Positions 1-7,433 of a stretch of DNA of 64,000 nucleotides are shown one piece after another (the stretch's first letter is position 1; each line of letters starts with the position of its first letter). Both the position numbers and the translations under genes were made by a program. Below the pieces are notes generated by a model. The model did no database searches. It saw only the letters and a list, made by a program, of their open reading frames with translations, and was not told the origin of the DNA. Source of the stretch: CAZDCD01 sp964503885 (GTDB taxonomy: Bacteria; Bacteroidota; Bacteroidia; Bacteroidales; UBA10428); assembly GCA_964503885.1 (NCBI GenBank), contig CAZDCD010000004.1:1-64000 (forward strand), in the 5' to 3' direction.

Positions 1-140
1 CAGCGCTGCCGTATTCTTACCTGATCGATGGAGATGGCATTGTGGTGGCTATAAATCCCCGGGGAGACAGGCTGGAAAATGCCCTTAAAAAACTGAAAAA
101 AAAAAGATATTCTGGCACTTTTGAAAAGAAATCAGATTAA
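1..140 (+). CDS. Thioredoxin/TlpA-like protein, C-terminal fragment (runs off the left edge)
   Basis: An open frame enters from the left edge (codons begin at base 3) and stops with TAA at 138-140. The last 45 residues read ALPYSYLIDGDG followed by IVVAINPRG and a Lys-rich helix. This matches the end of TlpA/AhpC-type thioredoxin folds: the residue before the 'P-x-x-Y-L-I-D' strand is the usual cis-Pro region, then the 'dG-x-I-v' beta hairpin and the final helix. The active-site CxxC lies outside the window, so redox activity cannot be judged. Family assignment is by pattern only. Confidence 0.6.
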   Translation, partial: ALPYSYLIDGDGIVVAINPRGDRLENALKKLKKKRYSGTFEKKSD

Positions 141-162
141 ATAATACTGCCTGACAGATCCT

Positions 163-501
163 TTATCTACGAGAACTAACTCGCTGACGTACCCTATCCA
201 TCTGGGCTTTAAGCCGTGCTATTACATTCGATAAATAATTATCCTGACTTTCGGAATCCTTTAATACAACTGCTGTACTACAACCCATATCAATGGCTAA
301 CTGATCCTCCTGATCTTCGGCATACTCTTTTCCATTATACTTATATATACATTCATTATCGGTACAACAGATCGTTACTAGCTGAGCATCACAATATTCA
401 TCTTGCTCGCAGGTCTCTTTCGGATCTGTTTCACAACTGTAATAAGTGATTACCAGAATTCCGACCAATATCATACTAAGTAAAAAAATTGCCTTTTTCA
501 T
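163..501 (-). CDS. Small Cys-rich predicted lipoprotein, unknown function
   Basis: 112 residues. The N-terminus is Lys-Lys followed by a hydrophobic stretch (about residues 5-19) and a Cys at position 23 in a loose lipobox (Tyr-Tyr-Ser-Cys), so export and lipidation are plausible. The mature part carries six more cysteines (31, 37, 45, 46, 51, 74) in the first half, suggesting disulphides or metal binding, then an acidic stretch and a basic helical tail ending in Arg-Arg. I do not recognise a family. It stands alone, convergent with the thioredoxin-like gene, with an AT-rich gap upstream. Confidence 0.6.
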   Translation of the reverse strand: MKKAIFLLSMILVGILVITYYSCETDPKETCEQDEYCDAQLVTICCTDNECIYKYNGKEYAEDQEDQLAIDMGCSTAVVLKDSESQDNYLSNVIARLKAQMDRVRQRVSSRR

Positions 502-728
502 CTGTTATTACTTTTAATAATTAATAGTCATATCTAACTTATCAAAAAAAAAAATTAGCATATCTTTTGAACAAATAATACTAATAATTTTAGTAGATGT
601 TACTATTGGTCATTTTAATTTTTTTCTAATTTTCTAATTATCTGAAAACAATTACCTATCCCCTCTAATTTACTGCAATGTCCAAATTAAATCAAACGAA
701 AGATACAGAATTTTTACCAAAAAATAAA
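502..728. other. AT-rich intergenic gap
   Basis: Very AT-rich spacer between the end of the AsmA-like gene and the start of the small lipoprotein gene, both on the minus strand. It presumably holds the lipoprotein promoter, but I found no exact TAnnTTTG box, no convincing hairpin terminator and no coding frame. Confidence 0.5.
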
Positions 729-3700
729 TCAGTTTACGCCTGTATTATAATTTATCATAAAAGGATTAAATCTTAATTCTAAATGTTTCTGACGATCCTT
801 GATTTTTCTTGACATTTCATCTCGCTCTTTATCATTCAGTTCAGGTTTACTTCCACTTTTTCCGTCTTCACTGTATGATTTTATTTTTATACCTTTCCGT
901 CCTGCACTGGTAATTTCATCTCCTATCTCATTCTGTTTTTTTATGCGTTTCTTTGATTTACCGGTTAGTATATCACTTAAGAAAACCATTAAATGATATT
1001 CATAATCCTCGCCAAAGCTTTGCATACCGAATGCAGTTGCATCAAGCTTATTGCTAATAATCAATGTATTAGGCACATTGACGGCATCTTTAAAAATGAA
1101 TATGCTGGTGTTTATCGTTTTGAATTCGAGAACATCCAGGTTGTCTATTCCACGTAGATTTTGCGCCATGTCCTGAACGGGCGGATAATGGTATATTCCA
1201 CCTTTTTCTATTTTAACAATCCCTTTTGCTCTCATTTCACTACGTAAAAGAGAATCATTCTTAAAATAAACCTGGGCATCGACTTTAGACGAGAGAATGC
1301 CGGAAATATTCTTAGAGGTAATGGCGGGTTCGTAAAAATCTTGAAAATTATCAAAGTCTTCCAACAATTGAGTAACATTCATATTTTCAATGTTATTCTT
1401 CACCCACAGCATTTGTTCCTCCCCTTTCCGGATCTCATACCTAACCGAAGTATTGTGTTTTCCGCTAAAACCATCGAACTTAAGCTGGTCGACCAGGTAC
1501 AGGCTGTCGGAAAAATTAAATAATGACGATATATTTTTCACCACGGCTTTCTTGTAGGTAAGACTTCTTACTCCCAGTTTACCTTTAATTAAGTACGTGT
1601 AGTTTGTGGCTGTTGAATCGGTAATTTCTACCTCTGCCCCATCATTATTTTCTGCCGCAATAACGGTTGAATCTGCACTTTCTGCCATGAAAGGCGCGAA
1701 CATGGCATAATCAAGATCGCCAAGATAAAACCGTCCTTCCACATAAAGCTGCGATGCCTTGTTCAGGATAACCGAATTGTACAGGTTGACTATTTTTGTG
1801 GAGTCTATACTAAAGTCAATGCCGCTGTATATGCCTCGGGTATTGTAAATTTTGATGGTGTCGGGCATCATGAGCAACCGGCCCGTCAGTTCATGCACGC
1901 TCATCAGCGTATCCGGCATGTCAACAGACACCTTGTCAAAACCTACACGAAATGTGCTGTTATTGAAGACAAGGTCGTTTATCTGGCCAGCTATTGAATC
2001 CGGGTTCAGCTTTCCCCGGGAATCAATCTGAGCTGTAATTTCACCGGCCAGATTATTTACCAGTGAATCCGGAAGCATATCCATGACCTCACTCAGATGA
2101 AGCCTTATTGTGCTGCTAATATCAAATTCAGGGGCTTCCAGATCCCGAATTTTCGCAGAGCCATAAAAAGCAGAACGATTGGTCCTGACCTGATACGATT
2201 TCAGATCGATTCCCAGATTTGATGGTTCACTGAGTTTTCCGGACAACTGGGCGTCGAAAGAAGTGTTATTGATGTTAACCCCGTATGCCGGAATGTTGAC
2301 ATGAAGATTGCGTGCAGTGATATGATGTAAATCGAATCTTAATGTTCCTGACAATGAATCAAGGGTCATAGCCGGATCCAGCGTCAGGAACAGATTATTT
2401 AATGTGAGTTCCAGCCGGCTTCGGTCAAGCACATAATCAACAAAATCACTTCCGATAGAATCCGGCAGGACACCGGTTGTGAAAAATCTGGCCAGAATCT
2501 GGCCCCGGGCACCTGACATAATTGTGTCCGGAATGTACGCCTTAAATTCACCCAGTTCAATCACCATATTGGAATTGATTTTATATTGAATACGATCAGG
2601 ATTAGAAAGGATGCCGGACATGTCAATGCTGCTGTGACCGGTTTCGGCATGAAATTTTTGGATGTGTATACTTGTGGTACTGTTATTTCTCTTGGCACCA
2701 TTTGTGAGATTTCCGGCGAAAGAAATGTTCTTTAAAGCCGGGTAACCGGTTATTTGAATATAGCCTTTCTTCATCCCGACTCCCGCCTTAACCTCAGGCA
2801 GAATGGAATCCACAATAAAACCCTTCACTGTGGCATCCATATTAACTATACCGGAAGCTTTATACAGACCAATATCCTCAACCGTTTTTTCCGGGATGTA
2901 TTTGATTAACTCATCAATATTGATTCGTGTACCTTGTATATGAAGATCCGTTTCAATAGTATCCTTTATCACAGCACTGCCGGTAATCGTAAAATCGGCG
3001 CCATCGGTGGTAATGGCCAGTTCTTTCAATTCCACCGAATCTTCGGAATACGTAACATTAAAATCAATTTTCGCCTCTCGCATAAGGTACAAATTTGTAG
3101 CCTTGTAGTTGCAGTCTGACAACTTTAACACACCATTTGCCGAGCCATGCAGGTATTCACCCCTAACCTCACCGTTAACTCTGGCTTTCGAAACTGCTAT
3201 CTGGGCGCTCATAACGTTCAGGCTGTCATAATAGTTGCAATGTATGTCCCGAAGTAACAACTCCTTAAGCATAACATCAAGGCTGAGTGAAGTGGTGTCA
3301 GTACTTTCTGTACCGGTAGTATCGATTAAGAAATCAAAGTTGCTGACGCCTTTCTTATTCACTATATAGTTTAGATCAACACCCCGGATCTCAACTTTCA
3401 TTATTTCAAATTCACCTTTAAAGAGAGGCCCTGACTTCACGGATATATATACCTTTTTTATTTTTGCCAGGGCTTCTTCCTCTGAGAATGTCGAGGTGGA
3501 TAAGCCTGAAGTATCGGGAGGACCAAACCAGATATTTTTAAGTTCAATGGTTGCCAGCGGAAACCTCCGGATCAAGCTTAGTGAAATACCGTCAATACGT
3601 ATGGTTGCATGAATTGATTTACTTATCTTTTTAAGTGCAATATCTGCAATTTCTTTTTCTTTTATCTTCGCCACCACAGCAAGCAAAACCATGATAGCCA

Positions 3701-3767
3701 GAAGCACAATAATGATAATGCCGAAGATTTTAAATGATTTCTTAATATAAAAAAATGATGACTTCAA
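729..3767 (-). CDS. AsmA family protein (large inner-membrane-anchored, periplasmic)
   Basis: 1012 residues. One transmembrane anchor near the N-terminus (about residues 12-34) follows a basic stretch; the rest is predicted periplasmic, built of beta-strand-rich repeats (alternating hydrophobic residues, many 'LxVxxxxL' strands) as in AsmA/TamB/YhdP-like proteins. The segment after residue 40 (IRIDGISLSLIRRFPLATIE) is the typical AsmA N-terminal signature, and the C-terminal region resembles the AsmA-like C domain before a Lys-rich tail. Such proteins are linked to outer-membrane lipid transport and assembly. The only possible start in this frame before the membrane anchor is TTG (3767). It is monocistronic, with about 280 AT-rich bases upstream. 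Confidence 0.85.
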   Translation of the reverse strand: MKSSFFYIKKSFKIFGIIIIVLLAIMVLLAVVAKIKEKEIADIALKKISKSIHATIRIDGISLSLIRRFPLATIELKNIWFGPPDTSGLSTSTFSEEEALAKIKKVYISVKSGPLFKGEFEIMKVEIRGVDLNYIVNKKGVSNFDFLIDTTGTESTDTTSLSLDVMLKELLLRDIHCNYYDSLNVMSAQIAVSKARVNGEVRGEYLHGSANGVLKLSDCNYKATNLYLMREAKIDFNVTYSEDSVELKELAITTDGADFTITGSAVIKDTIETDLHIQGTRINIDELIKYIPEKTVEDIGLYKASGIVNMDATVKGFIVDSILPEVKAGVGMKKGYIQITGYPALKNISFAGNLTNGAKRNNSTTSIHIQKFHAETGHSSIDMSGILSNPDRIQYKINSNMVIELGEFKAYIPDTIMSGARGQILARFFTTGVLPDSIGSDFVDYVLDRSRLELTLNNLFLTLDPAMTLDSLSGTLRFDLHHITARNLHVNIPAYGVNINNTSFDAQLSGKLSEPSNLGIDLKSYQVRTNRSAFYGSAKIRDLEAPEFDISSTIRLHLSEVMDMLPDSLVNNLAGEITAQIDSRGKLNPDSIAGQINDLVFNNSTFRVGFDKVSVDMPDTLMSVHELTGRLLMMPDTIKIYNTRGIYSGIDFSIDSTKIVNLYNSVILNKASQLYVEGRFYLGDLDYAMFAPFMAESADSTVIAAENNDGAEVEITDSTATNYTYLIKGKLGVRSLTYKKAVVKNISSLFNFSDSLYLVDQLKFDGFSGKHNTSVRYEIRKGEEQMLWVKNNIENMNVTQLLEDFDNFQDFYEPAITSKNISGILSSKVDAQVYFKNDSLLRSEMRAKGIVKIEKGGIYHYPPVQDMAQNLRGIDNLDVLEFKTINTSIFIFKDAVNVPNTLIISNKLDATAFGMQSFGEDYEYHLMVFLSDILTGKSKKRIKKQNEIGDEITSAGRKGIKIKSYSEDGKSGSKPELNDKERDEMSRKIKDRQKHLELRFNPFMINYNTGVN

Positions 3768-4045
3768 AACTGTTACATGTATATTTTTTTTTGTACTTCA
3801 AACTTCTTTTTCTTTCAATACAAATTGATATTTTTTGGTTTCTAAAATTAGCAACAATAGATCCTAAAATCACAATTCATTTCAGAAAAAATAGAATAGG
3901 TAAAGTAAACCAAAAAATCTATAGAGAACAATTCTATTTATACTCTCCGGTTGTACAATGAGTATTATTTCCCATAACCGGCCTAACAATTTTGGTTGTA
4001 TCCTGTTTTATTTTAATATTACTATGAATCACTTAATTTCAATTT
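3768..4045. other. Divergent intergenic region
   Basis: AT-rich spacer between the AsmA-like gene (minus) and the SDR gene (plus); it must carry both promoters. Short open frames here have no recognisable protein features. No exact TAnnTTTG motif was spotted. Confidence 0.4.
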
Positions 4046-4795
4046 ATGAAACTCTCAGGCAGGACTGTTCTGGTGACCGGAGGTACCGGCGGAATCGGGC
4101 TGGGAATTGCCGAAGCATTTTACCGGTCGAAAAGCAAGGTCATAGTATGCGGACGCGATCCGGAAAAGCTGTCGCTTATGGAAAGGGAATTCCCGGAGAT
4201 CACAGCATTGCAATATGATGTGGGAGATGCCCGGCAACGAAAAAATCTTGCATCGGAAGTGTTGCGCCGTTTTCCGGTGCTCGATATGCTGGTCAACAAT
4301 GCCGGGGTGCAGCGATACATTGACCTGAAAAAAGGATACGACGAATTCAGTTCGGGTGAAGATGAGATTGCAATCAATTTTGTATCTGTGGTTGAGCTGA
4401 CCGCTCTATTCATCGGCCATCTGCTGAAAAAGCCGTCAGCTGCGGTCATCAATGTGGGATCAGGTCTCGGGTTCATGCCAATGCCCAATACTCCGGTCTA
4501 CAATGCAACCAAGGCTGCCGTTCATACCTATACCATTGTGCTGCGGCAACAGCTCAGGGACACCCAGGTAAGCGTTGTTGAGATCATTCCGCCCATGGTC
4601 GACACCGGTCTGAACCAAACAGGACGCGACAGAGCCCGCCTTACATTCAGGGGTATCCCTCCTTCGGAATATATTCCGGAAGTCATCAGGGGGCTCGAAA
4701 ACGATGAAGAGATGATATTCCATGGCGACGGAAAGAGAATTATGTCTGAGTCACGCGGTGAATCGGAAAGCAAGCTGCTCAAGCCATCCTGGTGA
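4046..4795 (+). CDS. Short-chain dehydrogenase/reductase (DltE-like)
   Basis: 249 residues, full SDR length. The Rossmann dinucleotide motif TGGTGGIG is at about residues 11-18, NNAG near residue 89, a catalytic Ser in the VINVGSG strand, and the active-site Tyr/Lys pair in YNATK. The later 'PPMVDTGL' loop is typical of the DltE/YciK-like SDR subgroup. The enzyme is expected to be a cytosolic NAD(P)H-dependent oxidoreductase of unknown substrate. It stands alone, followed by a 220-base gap and the convergent rhlE gene. The start is the ATG giving the standard short SDR N-terminus. Confidence 0.9.
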   Translation: MKLSGRTVLVTGGTGGIGLGIAEAFYRSKSKVIVCGRDPEKLSLMEREFPEITALQYDVGDARQRKNLASEVLRRFPVLDMLVNNAGVQRYIDLKKGYDEFSSGEDEIAINFVSVVELTALFIGHLLKKPSAAVINVGSGLGFMPMPNTPVYNATKAAVHTYTIVLRQQLRDTQVSVVEIIPPMVDTGLNQTGRDRARLTFRGIPPSEYIPEVIRGLENDEEMIFHGDGKRIMSESRGESESKLLKPSW

Positions 4796-5016
4796 ATCTG
4801 AATAGAATCACAGACAGATTTTAAAAAGGAGTTCTTTTAAAGGATGGGGCCTGATCCGATACCGAGATAAACAGATTATGCATTTGGTTGGAGGAGCGTT
4901 AAGAACTAGCTGAACGCTCATCCGGAATTAGGGGAATCATCATTGGGCAGGTCTGTTCAATAAGCATAAGGAAGTGATATCCATGTCAGGACAACATTTC
5001 GGGTCCCCTGATCTTC

Positions 5017-6270
5017 TCAACCAACATATTTACGGGCATAATTTCTTTTCTCTCCTGAAAACCGGTCAGATGAACCCGGCTTTTTGTAGAAATTTGTTTT
5101 TCTGACAAAGTTGGATCTATCATCTGAGGCCATAGTCATCGGAAACGGATGGTCCTCGATCACGGGTATGGGTTTTGCTATTAGTTTGTGGATATCTTTC
5201 AGATAAAATTTTTCTTCGGCATCACAGAATGATAATGCAACCCCGCTCAGCCCGGCTCTTCCGGTACGGCCTATGCGATGGATATACATTTCCGCCACGT
5301 TGGGTATGTCGTAATTGATGACATGCGAAAGTTCTTCAACATCAATACCCCTTGCAGCAATATCTGTTGCTACAAGAACCCGTGTTTTTTGGTTCTTGAA
5401 ATTATTAAGGGCACGCTGCCTGGCATGTTGCGATTTATTCCCGTGAATGGAATCAGACAATATTCCCGCATTGTTCAGATCCCTGGCCACTTTATCGGCT
5501 GCGTGTTTAGTCCTTGTAAATACCAGGGCGGAAATAACCGAGCGGTCCTTCAACAGGTGAATAAGCAAAGGCTTTTTGTTTTTCTTATCGACAAAATAAA
5601 GCGATTGCTCAATAGACTCAACAGCAGACGAGACAGGATCTACCGCAATTTTTTCAGGATTTTTAAGAATGTGATCAGCCAGTTTTGCTATTTCAGACGG
5701 CATGGTTGCCGAGAAAAGCAGGGTTTGTCTTTTGCCGGGCAGATAGGATATGATCTTCTTCACGTCATGAAGAAAACCCATATCGAGCATCCGGTCGGCT
5801 TCATCCAGAACAAATAACCCTATGGCAGAGAGATCGATAAATCCCTGGTTGATCAGGTCGAGCAGCCTTCCCGGTGTGGCGATAAGGATGTCCACCCCTG
5901 ATCTGAGTGCATTGGTCTGAGGATTTTGGTTCACCCCTCCGAAAACAACCGTATGTTTTAAGCCGGTATACCTGCCGTATGCAGCAAAACTATCCCTGAT
6001 CTGAACAGCCAGTTCCCGAGTCGGGGTCAATATCAATGAACGGATCGGTTTTTTTGCAGGGTAATTGTTCTGTTCTCCCTTAAGAATCTGCAAAATAGGG
6101 ATCGCAAAAGCTGCCGTTTTACCTGTGCCAGTCTGGGCGCAACCCAGCACGTCTTTTCTCCGGAGTATTGCTGGAATTGCTTTTTCCTGAATGGGTGTAG
6201 GATTGGTATATCCTTCAGCTTTTAAAGCCTTTAAAACAGGTTCAATAAGATGTAAATCTTCAAATATCAT
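5017..6270 (-). CDS. rhlE: DEAD-box ATP-dependent RNA helicase, RhlE type
   Basis: 417 residues with all DEAD-box motifs in order: Q motif (PTPIQ), motif I AQTGTGKT, Ia PTRELA, GG, TPGRLLD, motif II DEAD, motif III SAT, then in the second RecA domain FTRTKHAAD, the ARGID segment and motif VI HRIGRTGRAG. The short basic C-terminal tail (Arg/Lys/Gly-rich) is of RhlE style. Such helicases unwind short RNA duplexes in ribosome assembly and RNA decay, often at low temperature. A good promoter at 6395-6425 implies an mRNA leader of about 120 nt, longer than usual, which may be involved in cold or autoregulation (inference). Confidence 0.92.
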   Translation of the reverse strand: MIFEDLHLIEPVLKALKAEGYTNPTPIQEKAIPAILRRKDVLGCAQTGTGKTAAFAIPILQILKGEQNNYPAKKPIRSLILTPTRELAVQIRDSFAAYGRYTGLKHTVVFGGVNQNPQTNALRSGVDILIATPGRLLDLINQGFIDLSAIGLFVLDEADRMLDMGFLHDVKKIISYLPGKRQTLLFSATMPSEIAKLADHILKNPEKIAVDPVSSAVESIEQSLYFVDKKNKKPLLIHLLKDRSVISALVFTRTKHAADKVARDLNNAGILSDSIHGNKSQHARQRALNNFKNQKTRVLVATDIAARGIDVEELSHVINYDIPNVAEMYIHRIGRTGRAGLSGVALSFCDAEEKFYLKDIHKLIAKPIPVIEDHPFPMTMASDDRSNFVRKTNFYKKPGSSDRFSGEKRNYARKYVG

Positions 6271-6394
6271 TGCTTATTAATTAAATGTAAATGAGAAGGC
6301 TGGTGAAACGTAAAAGGTTTGAATCAGCTGCTTGAGGAAGGATTCCTGAAATATATGTTGCTAAATTAAAGGATTACCTGTCAACTTCACGGCG

Positions 6395-6425
6395 CAAAAA
6401 TAAAGAATATCAATGACTTTTGCAA
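6395..6425 (-). promoter_or_regulatory. Bacteroidetes-type promoter for rhlE
   Basis: On the minus strand a TATTTTTG box (6395-6402) lies 20 bases downstream of TTG (6423-6425). This fits the Bacteroidetes housekeeping consensus TTG-N19-21-TAnnTTTG. Transcription would start near 6388, leaving about 118 nt of untranslated leader before the rhlE ATG at 6270. Confidence 0.6.
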
Positions 6426-6617
6426 CTTTCGTTCATATACCGGTAAATCGTTTCGCAAATACACAGATATACCATCCCATTTTTTATGAAAACTTTTATC
6501 TATGTAAAAATGTTACTATGATAAAATAAAAGAGGTATATTCCCGTATTATTTTGAAAAAGAGGAAATGATATCAAATAATGTGAATTAATTATTTAAAT
6601 GGAAAGGAACTATTGTG

Positions 6618-6776
6618 ATGTTTGATAGAAAACAAAATACCTTCAAATCACCCGATTTGAATAAGTTACAGGAAGTTGTGATTGATTTCAGGACAAGAAT
6701 ATATATAGCCGTTGACGCTGATCCGGAGGAAGCCAGAAACCGCTATCTGTCAAGATTTGCAGGTAAAAAAAGGTAA
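6618..6776 (+). CDS. Small conserved-looking protein, 52 residues
   Basis: A clean ATG-to-TAA frame encoding 52 residues, beginning MFDRKQNTFKSPDLNKLQEV and ending in a basic tail (AGKKR). It is soluble and charged, with a central strand (VVIDFRTRIYIAV) and a 'DADPEEARNRYLSRF' helix. I have an impression of similar short proteins in other Bacteroidetes but cannot name a family. Purine-rich GGAAAGGA lies about ten bases before the ATG. It sits alone, divergent from rhlE, and overlaps nothing else. Confidence 0.5.
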   Translation: MFDRKQNTFKSPDLNKLQEVVIDFRTRIYIAVDADPEEARNRYLSRFAGKKR

Positions 6777-6862
6777 CCGGGAACAGTAAAGCAAATTTGA
6801 GAATTATCAGGTAAGGGATATTAACATCTGTTCCGTGCACACGGACTATTTGTAATCACGGG

Positions 6863-6945
6863 TATGAATCCCCAAAGCAAGCTTTGGAAACTAATTCCGC
6901 AGCAAAGTTACGGGGAAGCGATCCCGCCTGGGGCGGGAGAGCTCA
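6863..6945. repeat. Palindrome-rich intergenic repeat (two adjacent hairpins)
   Basis: Two short perfect inverted repeats lie 34 bases apart: CCAAAGC-AA-GCTTTGG at 6872-6887 and TCCCGCC-TGG-GGCGGGA at 6922-6938. The segment is much more GC-rich than its surroundings and resembles the dispersed palindromic intergenic elements common in Bacteroidetes genomes. It ends exactly at the stop codon of the short minus-strand frame at 6943-7083, so it may have truncated that gene. Copy number cannot be judged from one window. Confidence 0.5.
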
Positions 6946-7083
6946 GCTAGTAAAGAAAAAATACTGGAATCCTGCAGTTGCGCCGATACCGATATATAAT
7001 AAACTCTTTAAAAAGTGCTTAGACCGGATGATCCGCTTTAAACGGCCTGACTCCTGCTTAAGTTCAAGTTGTTTTATTTTCAT
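6943..7083 (-). pseudogene. Truncated small membrane protein (possibly DUF6132-like)
   Basis: A 46-codon frame from ATG (7083) to TGA (6945-6943). A basic N-terminal helix is followed by one hydrophobic segment, LLYIGIGATAGFQYFFF, and a stop. The Gly-rich 'IGIGATAGFxYFF' segment resembles the start of DUF6132-type one-helix proteins, which normally continue into a Cys-containing tail. Here the frame ends at the edge of the palindromic repeat at 6863-6945, which suggests loss of the 3' end. It could also be a functional micro-protein. A perfect 20-bp palindrome sits ten bases upstream of the ATG. Confidence 0.4.
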
Positions 7084-7092
7084 TTCAAATAT

Positions 7093-7112
7093 ATATACCT
7101 ATATAGGTATAT
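7093..7112. promoter_or_regulatory. Perfect 20-bp palindrome, candidate operator
   Basis: ATATACCTATATAGGTATAT reads identically on both strands. It lies 9 bases upstream of the ATG (7083) of the truncated membrane-protein gene, where a dimeric repressor would block transcription or initiation. A second GGTATATC half-like site lies about 25 bases further upstream. The regulator is not identifiable from the window. Confidence 0.4.
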
Positions 7113-7320
7113 TTTGTATTATCACATCGGTTTGATATACCTTTTTTAAAGAAATATTAACCTTTTGGTTGAAAGCATATCTCCGATAACCGCTGGAGTG
7201 AACTCATGGTAATTTTGCAGCAAATCAATAAAAATTTCGGTTAAGTCCATTCAGGGGTTATATGGTGTATTTTATTGTTTTAACCTGTATTATTTCCGGG
7301 ACTGCTTCTATTCAGCCCAG

Positions 7321-7360
7321 TCTGCTCTGCCTGCGCCTGTCTACCGACAGGCAGAGCAGG
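7321..7360. repeat. GC-rich imperfect hairpin repeat downstream of the GH3 gene
   Basis: CTGCTCTGC (7322-7330) and CCTGTC (7336-7341) pair with GACAGG and CAGAGCAG (7346-7359) around the loop TACC, with a five-base bulge on the left arm. Strong GC-rich palindromes of this 'CCTGTC..GACAGG' type are frequent dispersed intergenic repeats in this phylum. It could also act as a 3' stabilising stem for the GH3 transcript, which ends at 7434. No clear T-tract follows, so a simple terminator is less likely. Confidence 0.45.
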
Positions 7361-7433
7361 CAGGTGGCAGTCAGATCTTTCAGGGTTGGCCGGCAAGCAA
7401 TTCTGCAGGTACCCTTTATTGTAATTGTTGAAA

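Noticed and set aside
4894..4919. 7-bp inverted repeat GAGCGTT/AACGCTC with 12-base loop
   Set aside because: No T-tract on either strand and short stem; too weak to call a terminator between the convergent SDR and rhlE genes.
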